This document shows positions 1-5,404 of a stretch of DNA of 5,426 nt, in pieces. Every line of letters begins with the position of its first letter. Positions within the stretch are counted from its first letter, which is position 1. Both the position numbers and the translations under genes were made by a program. The DNA is taken from NCBI GenBank assembly GCA_030673085.1, contig DAOVFE010000154.1:1-5426 (forward strand). The letters are read 5' to 3'. This DNA comes from Anaerolineales bacterium. Lineage in GTDB: Bacteria; Chloroflexota; Anaerolineae; Anaerolineales; E44-bin32. The notes under the pieces are model-generated. The model searched no databases. It saw only the letters and a list, made by a program, of their open reading frames with translations, and was not told the origin of the DNA.

Positions 1-1
1 G

Positions 2-670
2 TTGGTTCAGGATTATCTGGCGCGTCTGCCATCGGGAAAGGGTCGGGGCGCTTATATTTTCTGCACAAAAGGAGCCTTTGCCGCTAACTCCGTCAGGCGC
101 AACCTCCAGCGCCTGGCAGCAAATGGCTATGTGCCTCTGGGAGGCGGTAGTGTTCTCATGCCCGGCACCGATGGGTTGTCTATGGTTTCCAAGAACTCGC
201 TTATGGCGCATAAAGCCCTAGAAAAGGATTTCGACCATTTAAAAGATGCGGATCGCTTAGTCGACGAGATTGCCTCCATATCATCTGAGCTGCAAGATGG
301 ATGTCCGGTTGAGACGCTGCGTCAATCTCTGCCTTCTCGTTCCGGCGCTACCTTTTCCGATCGGATATGGACTTTTCTCTATACTATTACCGAAAACTTC
401 GCCCGCTCCAGGTTACACGCCGATGAACAGTGTAAGGGATGCGGGATATGTGCCCAGATCTGTCCTTTGGGCAGTATTGAAATGTTCAATGGTCACCCCC
501 GTTTTGCAGACAATTGCGCTCTGTGCATGCGATGCATCCATGCCTGTCCTCAGGAAGCAATCCAGATTGGCAAACTCACATCGGGTAAGTTCCGCTGGAA
601 AGGTCCGAAAGGTGATTTCAAGCCGCTGCAGATGCGACCGAAGGGGAAGAACAGCTTATTGGTGGAATGA
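2..670 (+). CDS. EFR1-type flavodoxin/4Fe-4S ferredoxin protein, 5'-truncated by window edge
   Basis: The frame is already open at the left edge, so the true start lies outside and the TTG at position 2 should not be taken as the start. The visible 222 residues begin within what looks like the second half of a flavodoxin-like fold: a strand ending in CTKG (about residues 21-24), then a helix and an L-x-x-x-GY segment. The C-terminal part is a double [4Fe-4S] ferredoxin domain with Cys144, 147, 150, 154 followed by Pro and Cys172, 175, 178, 182 followed by Pro; both sets are the classic CX2CX2CX3CP. This arrangement (flavodoxin fold, spacer, 2[4Fe-4S] near the C-terminus) matches the EFR1 family of flavodoxin-ferredoxin proteins, of about 250-270 residues and common in anaerobes. 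The expected role is cytoplasmic low-potential electron transfer, with flavin binding in the missing N-terminus. The partner is unknown and no redox enzyme is adjacent. The ferredoxin part is certain; the family name is a recognition from memory. Confidence 0.88.
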   Translation: MVQDYLARLPSGKGRGAYIFCTKGAFAANSVRRNLQRLAANGYVPLGGGSVLMPGTDGLSMVSKNSLMAHKALEKDFDHLKDADRLVDEIASISSELQDGCPVETLRQSLPSRSGATFSDRIWTFLYTITENFARSRLHADEQCKGCGICAQICPLGSIEMFNGHPRFADNCALCMRCIHACPQEAIQIGKLTSGKFRWKGPKGDFKPLQMRPKGKNSLLVE

Positions 671-720
671 ACTAGTTTAAGATGGGCATATTGTCATAAA
701 TTTCGCTTGACTATGATTGG

Positions 721-1053
721 GTGATTCAACGCTATGTTCTACGAGAACACGGGGTGATCTTGGCGGGACCCGCTCCAAACACATTGATTGACCCGATCCT
801 GCCCAGCGAATTGCGTCGAGCCGTTCTTGAATTATTCCATGGGTGGTGGGCGCCAATGCTCCATGATCCCATCCGCTTATACCAGCCCGAATATCAAGTC
901 TATGCCGTTCTCACGATGTGTTGGATTCTCCACACATTACAACACGGAACTGTCGTCTCGAAACCGGTTGCAGTAAGGAGTGCACAGGAGGAGCTGGGTG
1001 ATCACTGGGCAGCATTGATTGACCATGCTTTTGCATGGCGAAACGGCGAGTGA
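721..1053 (+). CDS. C-terminal fragment of aminoglycoside adenylyltransferase-like nucleotidyltransferase (DUF4111-like), probable remnant
   Basis: The 110 residues resemble the C-terminal helical domain of the ANT(3'')/AadA-like nucleotidyltransferases. They show LREHG (7-11), a GP...LIDP segment (16-25), a VLTMCWILHTLQHG helix (63-76) and GTVVSKP (76-82), then a W..LI..A...R tail. Full proteins of this type are about 250-290 residues and carry an N-terminal nucleotidyltransferase domain with the G-S...DxD metal site. No such domain is here. In frame, the sequence opens only after a TAA at 697-699, and the DNA further upstream is occupied by the ferredoxin gene, which leaves no room for it. 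Family-like residues continue just upstream of the GTG (a D-Y-D-W run in codons 709-720), suggesting the homology starts before any start codon. No Shine-Dalgarno sequence precedes the GTG. A non-functional 5'-deleted remnant is the best reading; a small expressed protein is not excluded. The fragment cannot transfer nucleotides by itself, so no resistance function should be inferred. Confidence 0.65.
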   Translation: MIQRYVLREHGVILAGPAPNTLIDPILPSELRRAVLELFHGWWAPMLHDPIRLYQPEYQVYAVLTMCWILHTLQHGTVVSKPVAVRSAQEELGDHWAALIDHAFAWRNGE

Positions 1054-1183
1054 TTTGACCAATGGACTTAATCCGTTACACGCTTGAACGCAGTAATCGA
1101 TTTGAGACACCTAAATTATGGTATAAAGGCAGTTGGCTATAGCGCACAACTCTAATCCTTTACCCCATGTAGAGAAAGATCCG

Positions 1184-2233
1184 ATGAAATTTAATAAAAA
1201 TAACAAATGGAAGGTTTTGATCGGCGTAAACCTTTTCCTGGGAATGCTTCTTTGGTTTGCATATTTCACCGATTACTCACTACCTGGCACAGTAATTGAT
1301 TTCTTATTTCCGCCTGCGGTTGCAATCGTTAGCCTTATATCGCTCCTGGCAGCAGGCAAGAATACGCCGACAAAGGGCAAGAGACTTGTTAGCAGATTAT
1401 CTTGTATTCCATCGCTTATTGGTGGATGCTCGTATACCATTATTTCGATTTTAGCTATCCCTGTCTTTATGCTTGGCTTCTTCTTTGCGATGGATGAGCT
1501 TTCAAACGAGACGCTAATTCAACGGATTGCTTCGCCAGATGGCTCCCGTATTGCTGAAGTCTATTTCAGGCCGGTTGGCGCATATAGTGGCGGCAACGGA
1601 CGAATCTCCATTCGCGTCAAATATCGCCTGTTTCCATTCGTCGAGCGGGATGTTTATCATGTTGGCAGGTCATATGCAAATGAAAGTACAACTGATTATC
1701 TCTCATGGGTGGACAATGACACACTCTTCATTTCAGAGAAACAACATAATCTAAGCCTGGGAATAGTTAAGCCTGAGACCCCTCTAATAGTGCACGTCCC
1801 TGTGATGGTTCTACGCTCTTTTATTAACGCGGCTGAAGAAATGATTGCTTGGCCTGCCAGAAATTCCTCTATACAACGAGCACCGATCTATCCAGATTCC
1901 ATCTCCTATGATTCGGTTGAATTCGATGAAACCCAGGACACTGTGTGGCGGTCTTTCCAAATTTCGGGTTATCGGGTCAGTGAGGTAGCAGAATGGTATC
2001 AAGACGCGCTTTCCCAACCTCCATGGTTTTTAATACAAGTCAATACATTCACATCTAGAGATTGGACTAACTACTGCATATGCGCCAAGTTTAATAGTGA
2101 GGATAATGCCCATAAGATCGTTTACTTCGTGGAATTATCGCAGTCAGATAACGAGACAGCAACCGTGTTCGTAATAATTAGCACCCCCAATCCACTTACG
2201 GATGTTTGCTCACGTTATCACAATCAACCTTGA
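1184..2233 (+). CDS. unrecognised membrane-anchored protein, three N-terminal TM segments and large extracytoplasmic region
   Basis: I do not recognise this 349-residue protein. The ATG at 1184 is preferred because a purine-rich GAGAAAG (1172-1178) precedes it. The in-frame TTG at 1133 would add 17 polar residues and has AAAGG only 3 nt away. Hydrophobic segments lie at about residues 10-28, 35-57 and 76-102, with a basic KGKR loop between the second and third, so the bulk (about 103-349) is probably outside the membrane. That part has two regions. The first (about 110-200) starts with ASPDGSRIAEVYF (116-128) and includes SWVDNDTLFI (174-183), a pattern seen in small beta-rich extracytoplasmic domains such as DUF5412-like proteins; this resemblance is weak. 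The second (about 233-338) has YPDS and WYQDALSQPPW (271-281). The stop codon lies inside the first copy of a 15-bp repeat. The gene is codirectional with its neighbours, but gaps of about 130 bp and 550 bp argue against a shared operon. Function unknown. Confidence 0.75.
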   Translation: MKFNKNNKWKVLIGVNLFLGMLLWFAYFTDYSLPGTVIDFLFPPAVAIVSLISLLAAGKNTPTKGKRLVSRLSCIPSLIGGCSYTIISILAIPVFMLGFFFAMDELSNETLIQRIASPDGSRIAEVYFRPVGAYSGGNGRISIRVKYRLFPFVERDVYHVGRSYANESTTDYLSWVDNDTLFISEKQHNLSLGIVKPETPLIVHVPVMVLRSFINAAEEMIAWPARNSSIQRAPIYPDSISYDSVEFDETQDTVWRSFQISGYRVSEVAEWYQDALSQPPWFLIQVNTFTSRDWTNYCICAKFNSEDNAHKIVYFVELSQSDNETATVFVIISTPNPLTDVCSRYHNQP

Positions 2234-2235
2234 TT
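2221..2235. repeat. 15-bp direct repeat containing an inverted repeat, copy 1
   Basis: CAATCAACCTTGATT occurs here and again, identically, at 2544-2558. Positions 2222-2235 are themselves an inverted repeat, AATCAA-CC-TTGATT. This copy overlaps the TGA stop (2231-2233) of the membrane-protein gene. It could be a protein-binding site, a target-site duplication flanking a 308-bp segment, or a segmental duplication. Confidence 0.6.
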
Positions 2236-2328
2236 CGATTAATTTTCACTATACGCGAGCTTTAAATTAGCTGCAAAGTAAGCTGCCTCACTAATAATGG
2301 CCATATTCGGCATAAAAATACTTATTTC

Positions 2329-2550
2329 TCAATATATTGGATGACTTATACAGCTACTATTAATAATGCCGGCTGGGATTATTTTGTCCGTATAATTCTT
2401 TACAAAAACAAGCAGCGTGATATATCCTAATAGCAAGATAACACGCCTTCGCACATTCGAAATCGGCGCGAATTCAATTATATCGCCCCAACAAAGCTTT
2501 TTCAGATTATTCGCTTCAGCCAGTTTACCTTCCCCCTTTGTCTCAATCAA
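2329..2550 (-). CDS. doubtful small ORF, possible one-TM protein or gene remnant
   Basis: This 73-codon minus-strand frame can only start at TTG (2548-2550); the open frame extends further upstream without an ATG. The predicted peptide is compositionally protein-like. It has a charged, helix-forming N-terminal third, a GDIIEFA segment, an arginine cluster (NVRRR) and a hydrophobic stretch (VILLLGYITLLVFV) that could be a short membrane segment, then a Ser/Ile/Cys tail. I recognise no family. The start codon lies inside the 15-bp repeat, with AGG directly adjacent rather than at normal Shine-Dalgarno distance. It could be a decayed gene carried by the segment between the two repeats, or chance. 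The ordered composition is the only argument in its favour. Confidence 0.2.
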   Translation of the reverse strand: MIETKGEGKLAEANNLKKLCWGDIIEFAPISNVRRRVILLLGYITLLVFVKNYTDKIIPAGIINSSCISHPIY

Positions 2551-2558
2551 CCTTGATT
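2544..2558. repeat. 15-bp direct repeat containing an inverted repeat, copy 2
   Basis: This is an exact second copy of CAATCAACCTTGATT, with the AATCAA-CC-TTGATT inverted repeat at 2545-2558. It lies about 225 bp upstream of the start of the desulfurase-SelD fusion, so it could be a distal operator, or the right end of a duplicated or inserted segment. No terminal inverted repeats are visible inside the 308 bp between the copies. Confidence 0.6.
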
Positions 2559-2722
2559 TATATGCATTGAAGGATAAAAAGCATAAATAATCATTATGGC
2601 TGATTAAGTTAATAATGTTGCAATTTAAGTGTAATATTTAGTGACATATTATGGCTATGCGCAATACATTGACGTAATTTTACAATTTTCCGCTCTTTTG
2701 ACGGTCTAAAACGACTTCTATG

Positions 2723-2731
2723 TGGCATAAT
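2723..2731 (+). promoter_or_regulatory. possible extended -10 promoter element for the fusion gene
   Basis: TGGCATAAT fits an extended -10 (TGn followed by a 5/6 match to TATAAT). The nearest -35-like hexamer, TTGACG at 2698-2703, is 22 bp away, which is too far for a normal sigma-70 spacing, so the call rests on the -10 alone. Transcription from here would start near 2738 and leave a leader of about 45 nt. It would also exclude the upstream ATG at 2720 as a start codon. Confidence 0.3.
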
Positions 2732-2768
2732 TGGACTGGATTTGCTTTTCAGCTATTCACACAGAATT

Positions 2769-2774
2769 GGGAGA
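2769..2774 (+). promoter_or_regulatory. ribosome binding site deciding the fusion start
   Basis: GGGAGA lies about 9 nt before the ATG at 2783. The alternative in-frame ATG at 2720 lacks such a site, and the 21 residues it would add do not resemble the start of a cysteine desulfurase, whereas the family-typical IYLDYNSTTP begins a few residues after the 2783 start. Confidence 0.7.
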
Positions 2775-2782
2775 ATAATTCA

Positions 2783-5029
2783 ATGCCCCACAAGCCTATC
2801 TACCTCGATTACAACTCCACTACCCCGATAGACCCTCAGGTAGCCGAGGCTATGAAGCCCTATCTATACGATCACTTTGGCAACCCCTCCAGCGTCCACC
2901 CCTATGGCATTGAAGCCCGCAGAGCAGTAGAAAAAGCCCGCCAACAGGTTGCTTCACTGCTGCATTGCAGCCCGGCTGAGATCATTTTCACCAGTGGCGG
3001 CAGCGAATCCAATAATTCCGCTATCAAAGGCGCAGCCTCCGCCCTGCATGAGCATGGCGTGCATATCATCACCTGCGCTATCGAACATCCCGCGGTCCTT
3101 GAGCCCTGCCGCTATCTGGAAAGCCAAGGCTTCCGGCTCACAGTTCTTCCGGTCGACCAATATGGAATGGTTGATCCGGATGCAGTGGATGGCGCAATCA
3201 AGCCGGATACGATTCTAATCAGCATCATGCACGCCAATAACGAGGTAGGCACCATCCAGCCGATTGCCGAGATCGCCGAAATCGCTCACCGGCACGGCGT
3301 AATAATCCACACCGATGCCGCTCAATCCGCCGGCAAGATACCGGTCCATGTCGATGAGCTTGGAGTCGACCTGCTTTCGCTCGCCGGCCATAAGTTCTAT
3401 GCGCCCAAGGGCATCGGCGTGCTCTTCATTCGCTCTGGCGTTCGTATTTCCAAATTCATTCACGGCGCCGATCATGAAGCCAATCGCCGAGCAGGCACCG
3501 AAAACGTCCTTGAAATCGTTGGCCTTGGCGCGGCCGCCGAAATTGCCTCCCGCGATCTCGCTCAGAACTCTGTAAATATGCGCCATATGCGCGACCGTCT
3601 TTGGCATGGTTTCGAACATGAACTCGCATCAACGAATTCGCTCCACCGGAATGGACATCCTGAAAAATGCCTCCCAAACACGCTCAGCGTCAGCTTTGGC
3701 GGCGTCGAAGCTAATACCCTCCTCTCTGAAATCGGTGATGAGGTAGCCGCCTCCGCCGGCGCGGCCTGCCACGCCGATCAAGTCGACGTCTCTGCCGTCC
3801 TGCAGGCCATGGATGTTCCAATCGAATATGCCATGGGCACAGTTCGTTTTTCGGTCGGCAATATGACCACCGCTGATGAAATTGACCGGGCGGTTGAAAT
3901 TACCTCTCAAGCCGTCATCCGGCTGCTTCCCGAAAGAATGGCCGGTCCGGCGTCTGAGCATACTGCTTTGCTTGTAGAAGATATCAAATTAACCCACTAC
4001 ACCCATGGGATGGGCTGCGCCTGTAAACTTCGTCCCCAGGAACTCGAAAAGATACTAAGCAAACTGCCGCTGCCTATGGATCCGGATGTTCTGGTCGATA
4101 CCCGCCACTCGGATGACGCCGCGGTCTATCGCCTGCGGGATGATCTGGCCGTGGTTGCTACGGTCGATTTCTTCACCCCCATTGCCGACGACGCTTATGA
4201 TTTCGGCAGCATCGCGGCCGCTAATTCACTTAGCGATATCTATGCCATGGGTGCTAAACCGCTTTTTGCACTCAACATCGTCGGATTTCCAAGCAGCCGC
4301 CTGCCGATTCAGGTTCTGCAGCGCATCCTAGAGGGCGCCCAGTCTAAAGCCGCCGAAGCCGGCATCTTCGTCCTCGGCGGACACACACTTGAAGATACCG
4401 AACCAAAGTATGGCATGGTTGTTATCGGCGTGGTCCATCCGGATTGCATCTTGACCAACGCCGCCGCCCAGCCGGGCGATAAAATTGTGCTTACCAAACC
4501 CATTGGAACCGGAATCATCAGTACTGCTGTCAAGCGAGGCATCGCCGATCCGGCAGCCGGTCAAATAGCAATTCAATCTATGGCAACTCTCAACCGAGCC
4601 GCGGCCGATGCAATTATAGAAATAGGCGTTTCCGCTTGTACTGATGTAACCGGTTTTGGCTTGCTGGGACATTTGCGAGAAATGACCGCCGCTTCCGGCT
4701 TGGATGCAGATATATTCGTCGAGAGCGTTCCGGTCCTTGAATCTGCCGATGCGCTTGCCGCCGCCGGCATCGCCCCTGGAGGCACTCTTAATAATCTCTC
4801 TTATGTTGAACCGCATGTCGAATGGGGAGAAGCCATTAGCGAGACGGATCGACTGGTCCTGGCTGACGCGCAGACTTCCGGCGGCTTGCTTATCGCCGTT
4901 GCCCCCGAAAAGCTCGATGCTCTGCTCGCAAACCTGAAGCATAAAGGCGTCTCAAGCGCTGCTTGTATCGGCCAATTTACCAGCAAAGGGGAAGGATGCA
5001 TCCATGTGTTCCGTGCCCGAAACCAGTAA
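2783..5029 (+). CDS. cysteine desulfurase (NifS/IscS-type) - selenophosphate synthetase (SelD) fusion
   Basis: This 748-residue protein contains two complete enzymes. Residues 1 to about 380 are a PLP-dependent class V desulfurase: IYLDYNSTTP near the N-terminus, TSGGSESNN (70-78) for cofactor phosphate, His102, D178/Q181 in HTDAAQSAGK, PLP lysine Lys204 in AGHKFYAPKG, RRAGTENV, and catalytic Cys329 in SAGAACHAD. These match E. coli IscS His104, Asp180/Gln183, Lys206 and Cys328. After a short linker (about 383-402), residues 403-748 are SelD at nearly the length of the E. coli enzyme (347). They carry HGMGCACK with Cys412 and Lys415 (E. coli Cys17 and Lys20), DD at 444-445, GGHTLED from 532, TDVTGFGLLGH from 620 and DAQTSGG (695-701). 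The catalytic position is an ordinary Cys, not Sec/TGA. The predicted role is cytoplasmic: the first half releases selenium (or sulfur) from selenocysteine/cysteine as an enzyme-bound persulfide or perselenide; the second converts selenide plus ATP to selenophosphate, AMP and phosphate. It appears to be monocistronic here. Both domain calls are firm; direct channelling is inference. Confidence 0.95.
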   Translation: MPHKPIYLDYNSTTPIDPQVAEAMKPYLYDHFGNPSSVHPYGIEARRAVEKARQQVASLLHCSPAEIIFTSGGSESNNSAIKGAASALHEHGVHIITCAIEHPAVLEPCRYLESQGFRLTVLPVDQYGMVDPDAVDGAIKPDTILISIMHANNEVGTIQPIAEIAEIAHRHGVIIHTDAAQSAGKIPVHVDELGVDLLSLAGHKFYAPKGIGVLFIRSGVRISKFIHGADHEANRRAGTENVLEIVGLGAAAEIASRDLAQNSVNMRHMRDRLWHGFEHELASTNSLHRNGHPEKCLPNTLSVSFGGVEANTLLSEIGDEVAASAGAACHADQVDVSAVLQAMDVPIEYAMGTVRFSVGNMTTADEIDRAVEITSQAVIRLLPERMAGPASEHTALLVEDIKLTHYTHGMGCACKLRPQELEKILSKLPLPMDPDVLVDTRHSDDAAVYRLRDDLAVVATVDFFTPIADDAYDFGSIAAANSLSDIYAMGAKPLFALNIVGFPSSRLPIQVLQRILEGAQSKAAEAGIFVLGGHTLEDTEPKYGMVVIGVVHPDCILTNAAAQPGDKIVLTKPIGTGIISTAVKRGIADPAAGQIAIQSMATLNRAAADAIIEIGVSACTDVTGFGLLGHLREMTAASGLDADIFVESVPVLESADALAAAGIAPGGTLNNLSYVEPHVEWGEAISETDRLVLADAQTSGGLLIAVAPEKLDALLANLKHKGVSSAACIGQFTSKGEGCIHVFRARNQ

Positions 5030-5116
5030 ATCCATATTACCTCAGTAACTTTAATATGTCTCATCCTTACTCGTTATGATCTTACTTGCTTCTTCGCCGG
5101 CTTGAACTTGAATTCC

Positions 5117-5290
5117 TCAACCCCCACTCCCGTTCCCCCATTCTCGCCACCGCCGGTCGAACATAGATTGTAGGCGGTATTTCATATTCGGGTATCGTAC
5201 CCACGACAGTAACGCCCCACCATGAATGGTCGGGCTCATAGCTAAAGCCCCTTCGGGACTAATAGCAAGCACGCTTAAGTCTATGATCAT
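5117..5290 (-). CDS. 57-codon minus-strand ORF over the hairpin cluster, probably not a genuine gene
   Basis: The frame runs from ATG (5288-5290) to TGA (5117-5119) on the minus strand. It has a plausible composition: a hydrophobic start, ISPEGALAMSP in the middle, and an aromatic and Arg-rich RRWREWGNGSGG end. I know no family for it. It coincides almost exactly with the hairpin cluster, and the ISPEGALA segment is the literal translation of the AGTCCCGAAGGGGCT hairpin, which points to a translated structured repeat rather than a protein. A second minus-strand frame, shifted at the Gly-rich end, continues as VEEFKFKPAKKQVRS to a stop at 5074-5076, so a frameshifted gene remnant is the alternative. 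Confidence 0.15.
   Translation of the reverse strand: MIIDLSVLAISPEGALAMSPTIHGGALLSWVRYPNMKYRLQSMFDRRWREWGNGSGG
5149..5266 (-). repeat. cluster of short hairpins, candidate structured intergenic repeat element
   Basis: Four stems lie within 118 bp. (a) ACCGCC 5149-5154 pairs with GGCGGT 5173-5178. (b) GGGTA-TCG-TACCC at 5190-5202 is perfect. (c) CCC-C-ACCA with loop TGAA and TGGT-C-GGG at 5215-5234 has one C-C mismatch. (d) The stem around AGCCCCTTCGGGACT (5246-5260) is extended by GCTA 5241-5244 pairing with TAGC 5263-5266. On the plus strand stem (d) has a C-A mismatch that becomes a G-U wobble on the minus strand, so the minus strand is the more likely RNA or reading strand. The arrangement resembles REP-like elements dispersed between genes. 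Copy number in the genome is not visible here, so 'repeat' is inference. Confidence 0.4.
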
Positions 5291-5404
5291 GATGATTTAG
5301 CGCCCGCATGAAACGCTTCAATATCTTACGCCTTATGAATTTGCTGCCCTTGTTGTCAGTTGAAAATATCTACTTATGAATGGTCTAGTTTGTGGGAGCT
5401 TGAC

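Larger units (their letters stand above)
2234..2782. other. AT-rich intergenic region upstream of the desulfurase-SelD gene
   Basis: This stretch of about 550 bp is visibly richer in A+T than the fusion gene that follows. It has no plus-strand gene that I can support. It holds the second copy of the 15-bp repeat (2544-2558), a doubtful minus-strand ORF (2329-2550), and two copies of ATTATGGCT (2593-2601 and 2648-2656). Next to the fusion gene lie a possible extended -10 element (2723-2731) and a ribosome binding site (2769-2774). I found no convincing rho-independent terminator for the upstream gene and no tRNA-like fold. An ATGGCCAT palindrome lies within 2290-2310, but it is too short to interpret. 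Confidence 0.6.
5030..5404. other. intergenic region downstream of the fusion, no supported gene
   Basis: No clear protein-coding gene, tRNA or strong terminator follows the fusion. The left part (5100-5150) is C-rich on the plus strand with three C-tracts, and the middle carries several compact hairpins (listed separately). Minus-strand reading gives a 57-codon ORF and, in another frame, a Lys-rich tail ending at TAA 5074-5076. The right part (5300-5400) is AT-richer and featureless apart from a 9-bp CTTATGAAT repeated at 5332-5340 and 5373-5381, which is probably chance. Confidence 0.6.

Noticed and set aside
782..1024. CATTGATTGACC present at 782-793 and 1013-1024
   Set aside because: Both copies encode an L-I-D segment in the same gene fragment; coincidence of codon use is the simplest explanation.
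1084..1127. Sigma-70 promoter ahead of the membrane-protein gene (TTGAAC or TTGAGA with TATAAA)
   Set aside because: Spacings (14 bp, or more than 20 bp) do not fit a normal promoter.
2724..2745. Sigma-54 promoter (TGGC...TTTGC)
   Set aside because: The GG and GC dinucleotides are not separated by the required 10 bases in any register.
2720..2782. Longer start of the fusion protein at the ATG at 2720
   Set aside because: It has no ribosome binding site, the 21 extra residues are unlike the family, and it lies upstream of or within the best -10. The ATG at 2783 has GGGAGA at good spacing and fits the family's N-terminus.
4016..4018. Selenocysteine at the SelD catalytic position
   Set aside because: The codon is TGC (Cys412), not TGA, so this SelD is a Cys form.
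3215..4942. Long minus-strand open frames opposite the fusion gene
   Set aside because: They are antisense shadows of a strongly supported gene with biased codons, with no family-like sequence.
5121..5139. G-quadruplex on the minus strand
   Set aside because: Only three G-tracts of three or more occur close together; a fourth is missing.
5180..5190. In-frame TGA in the minus-strand frame ending at 5074, read as a possible Sec codon because of the selenium context
   Set aside because: The frame contains further stops just upstream, there is no start codon or homology, and no Sec-insertion hairpin with a supporting coding context can be argued.
5308..5379. 23-codon plus-strand ORF beginning MKRFNILRL
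   Set aside because: It is very short, has no ribosome binding site and has no recognisable content.
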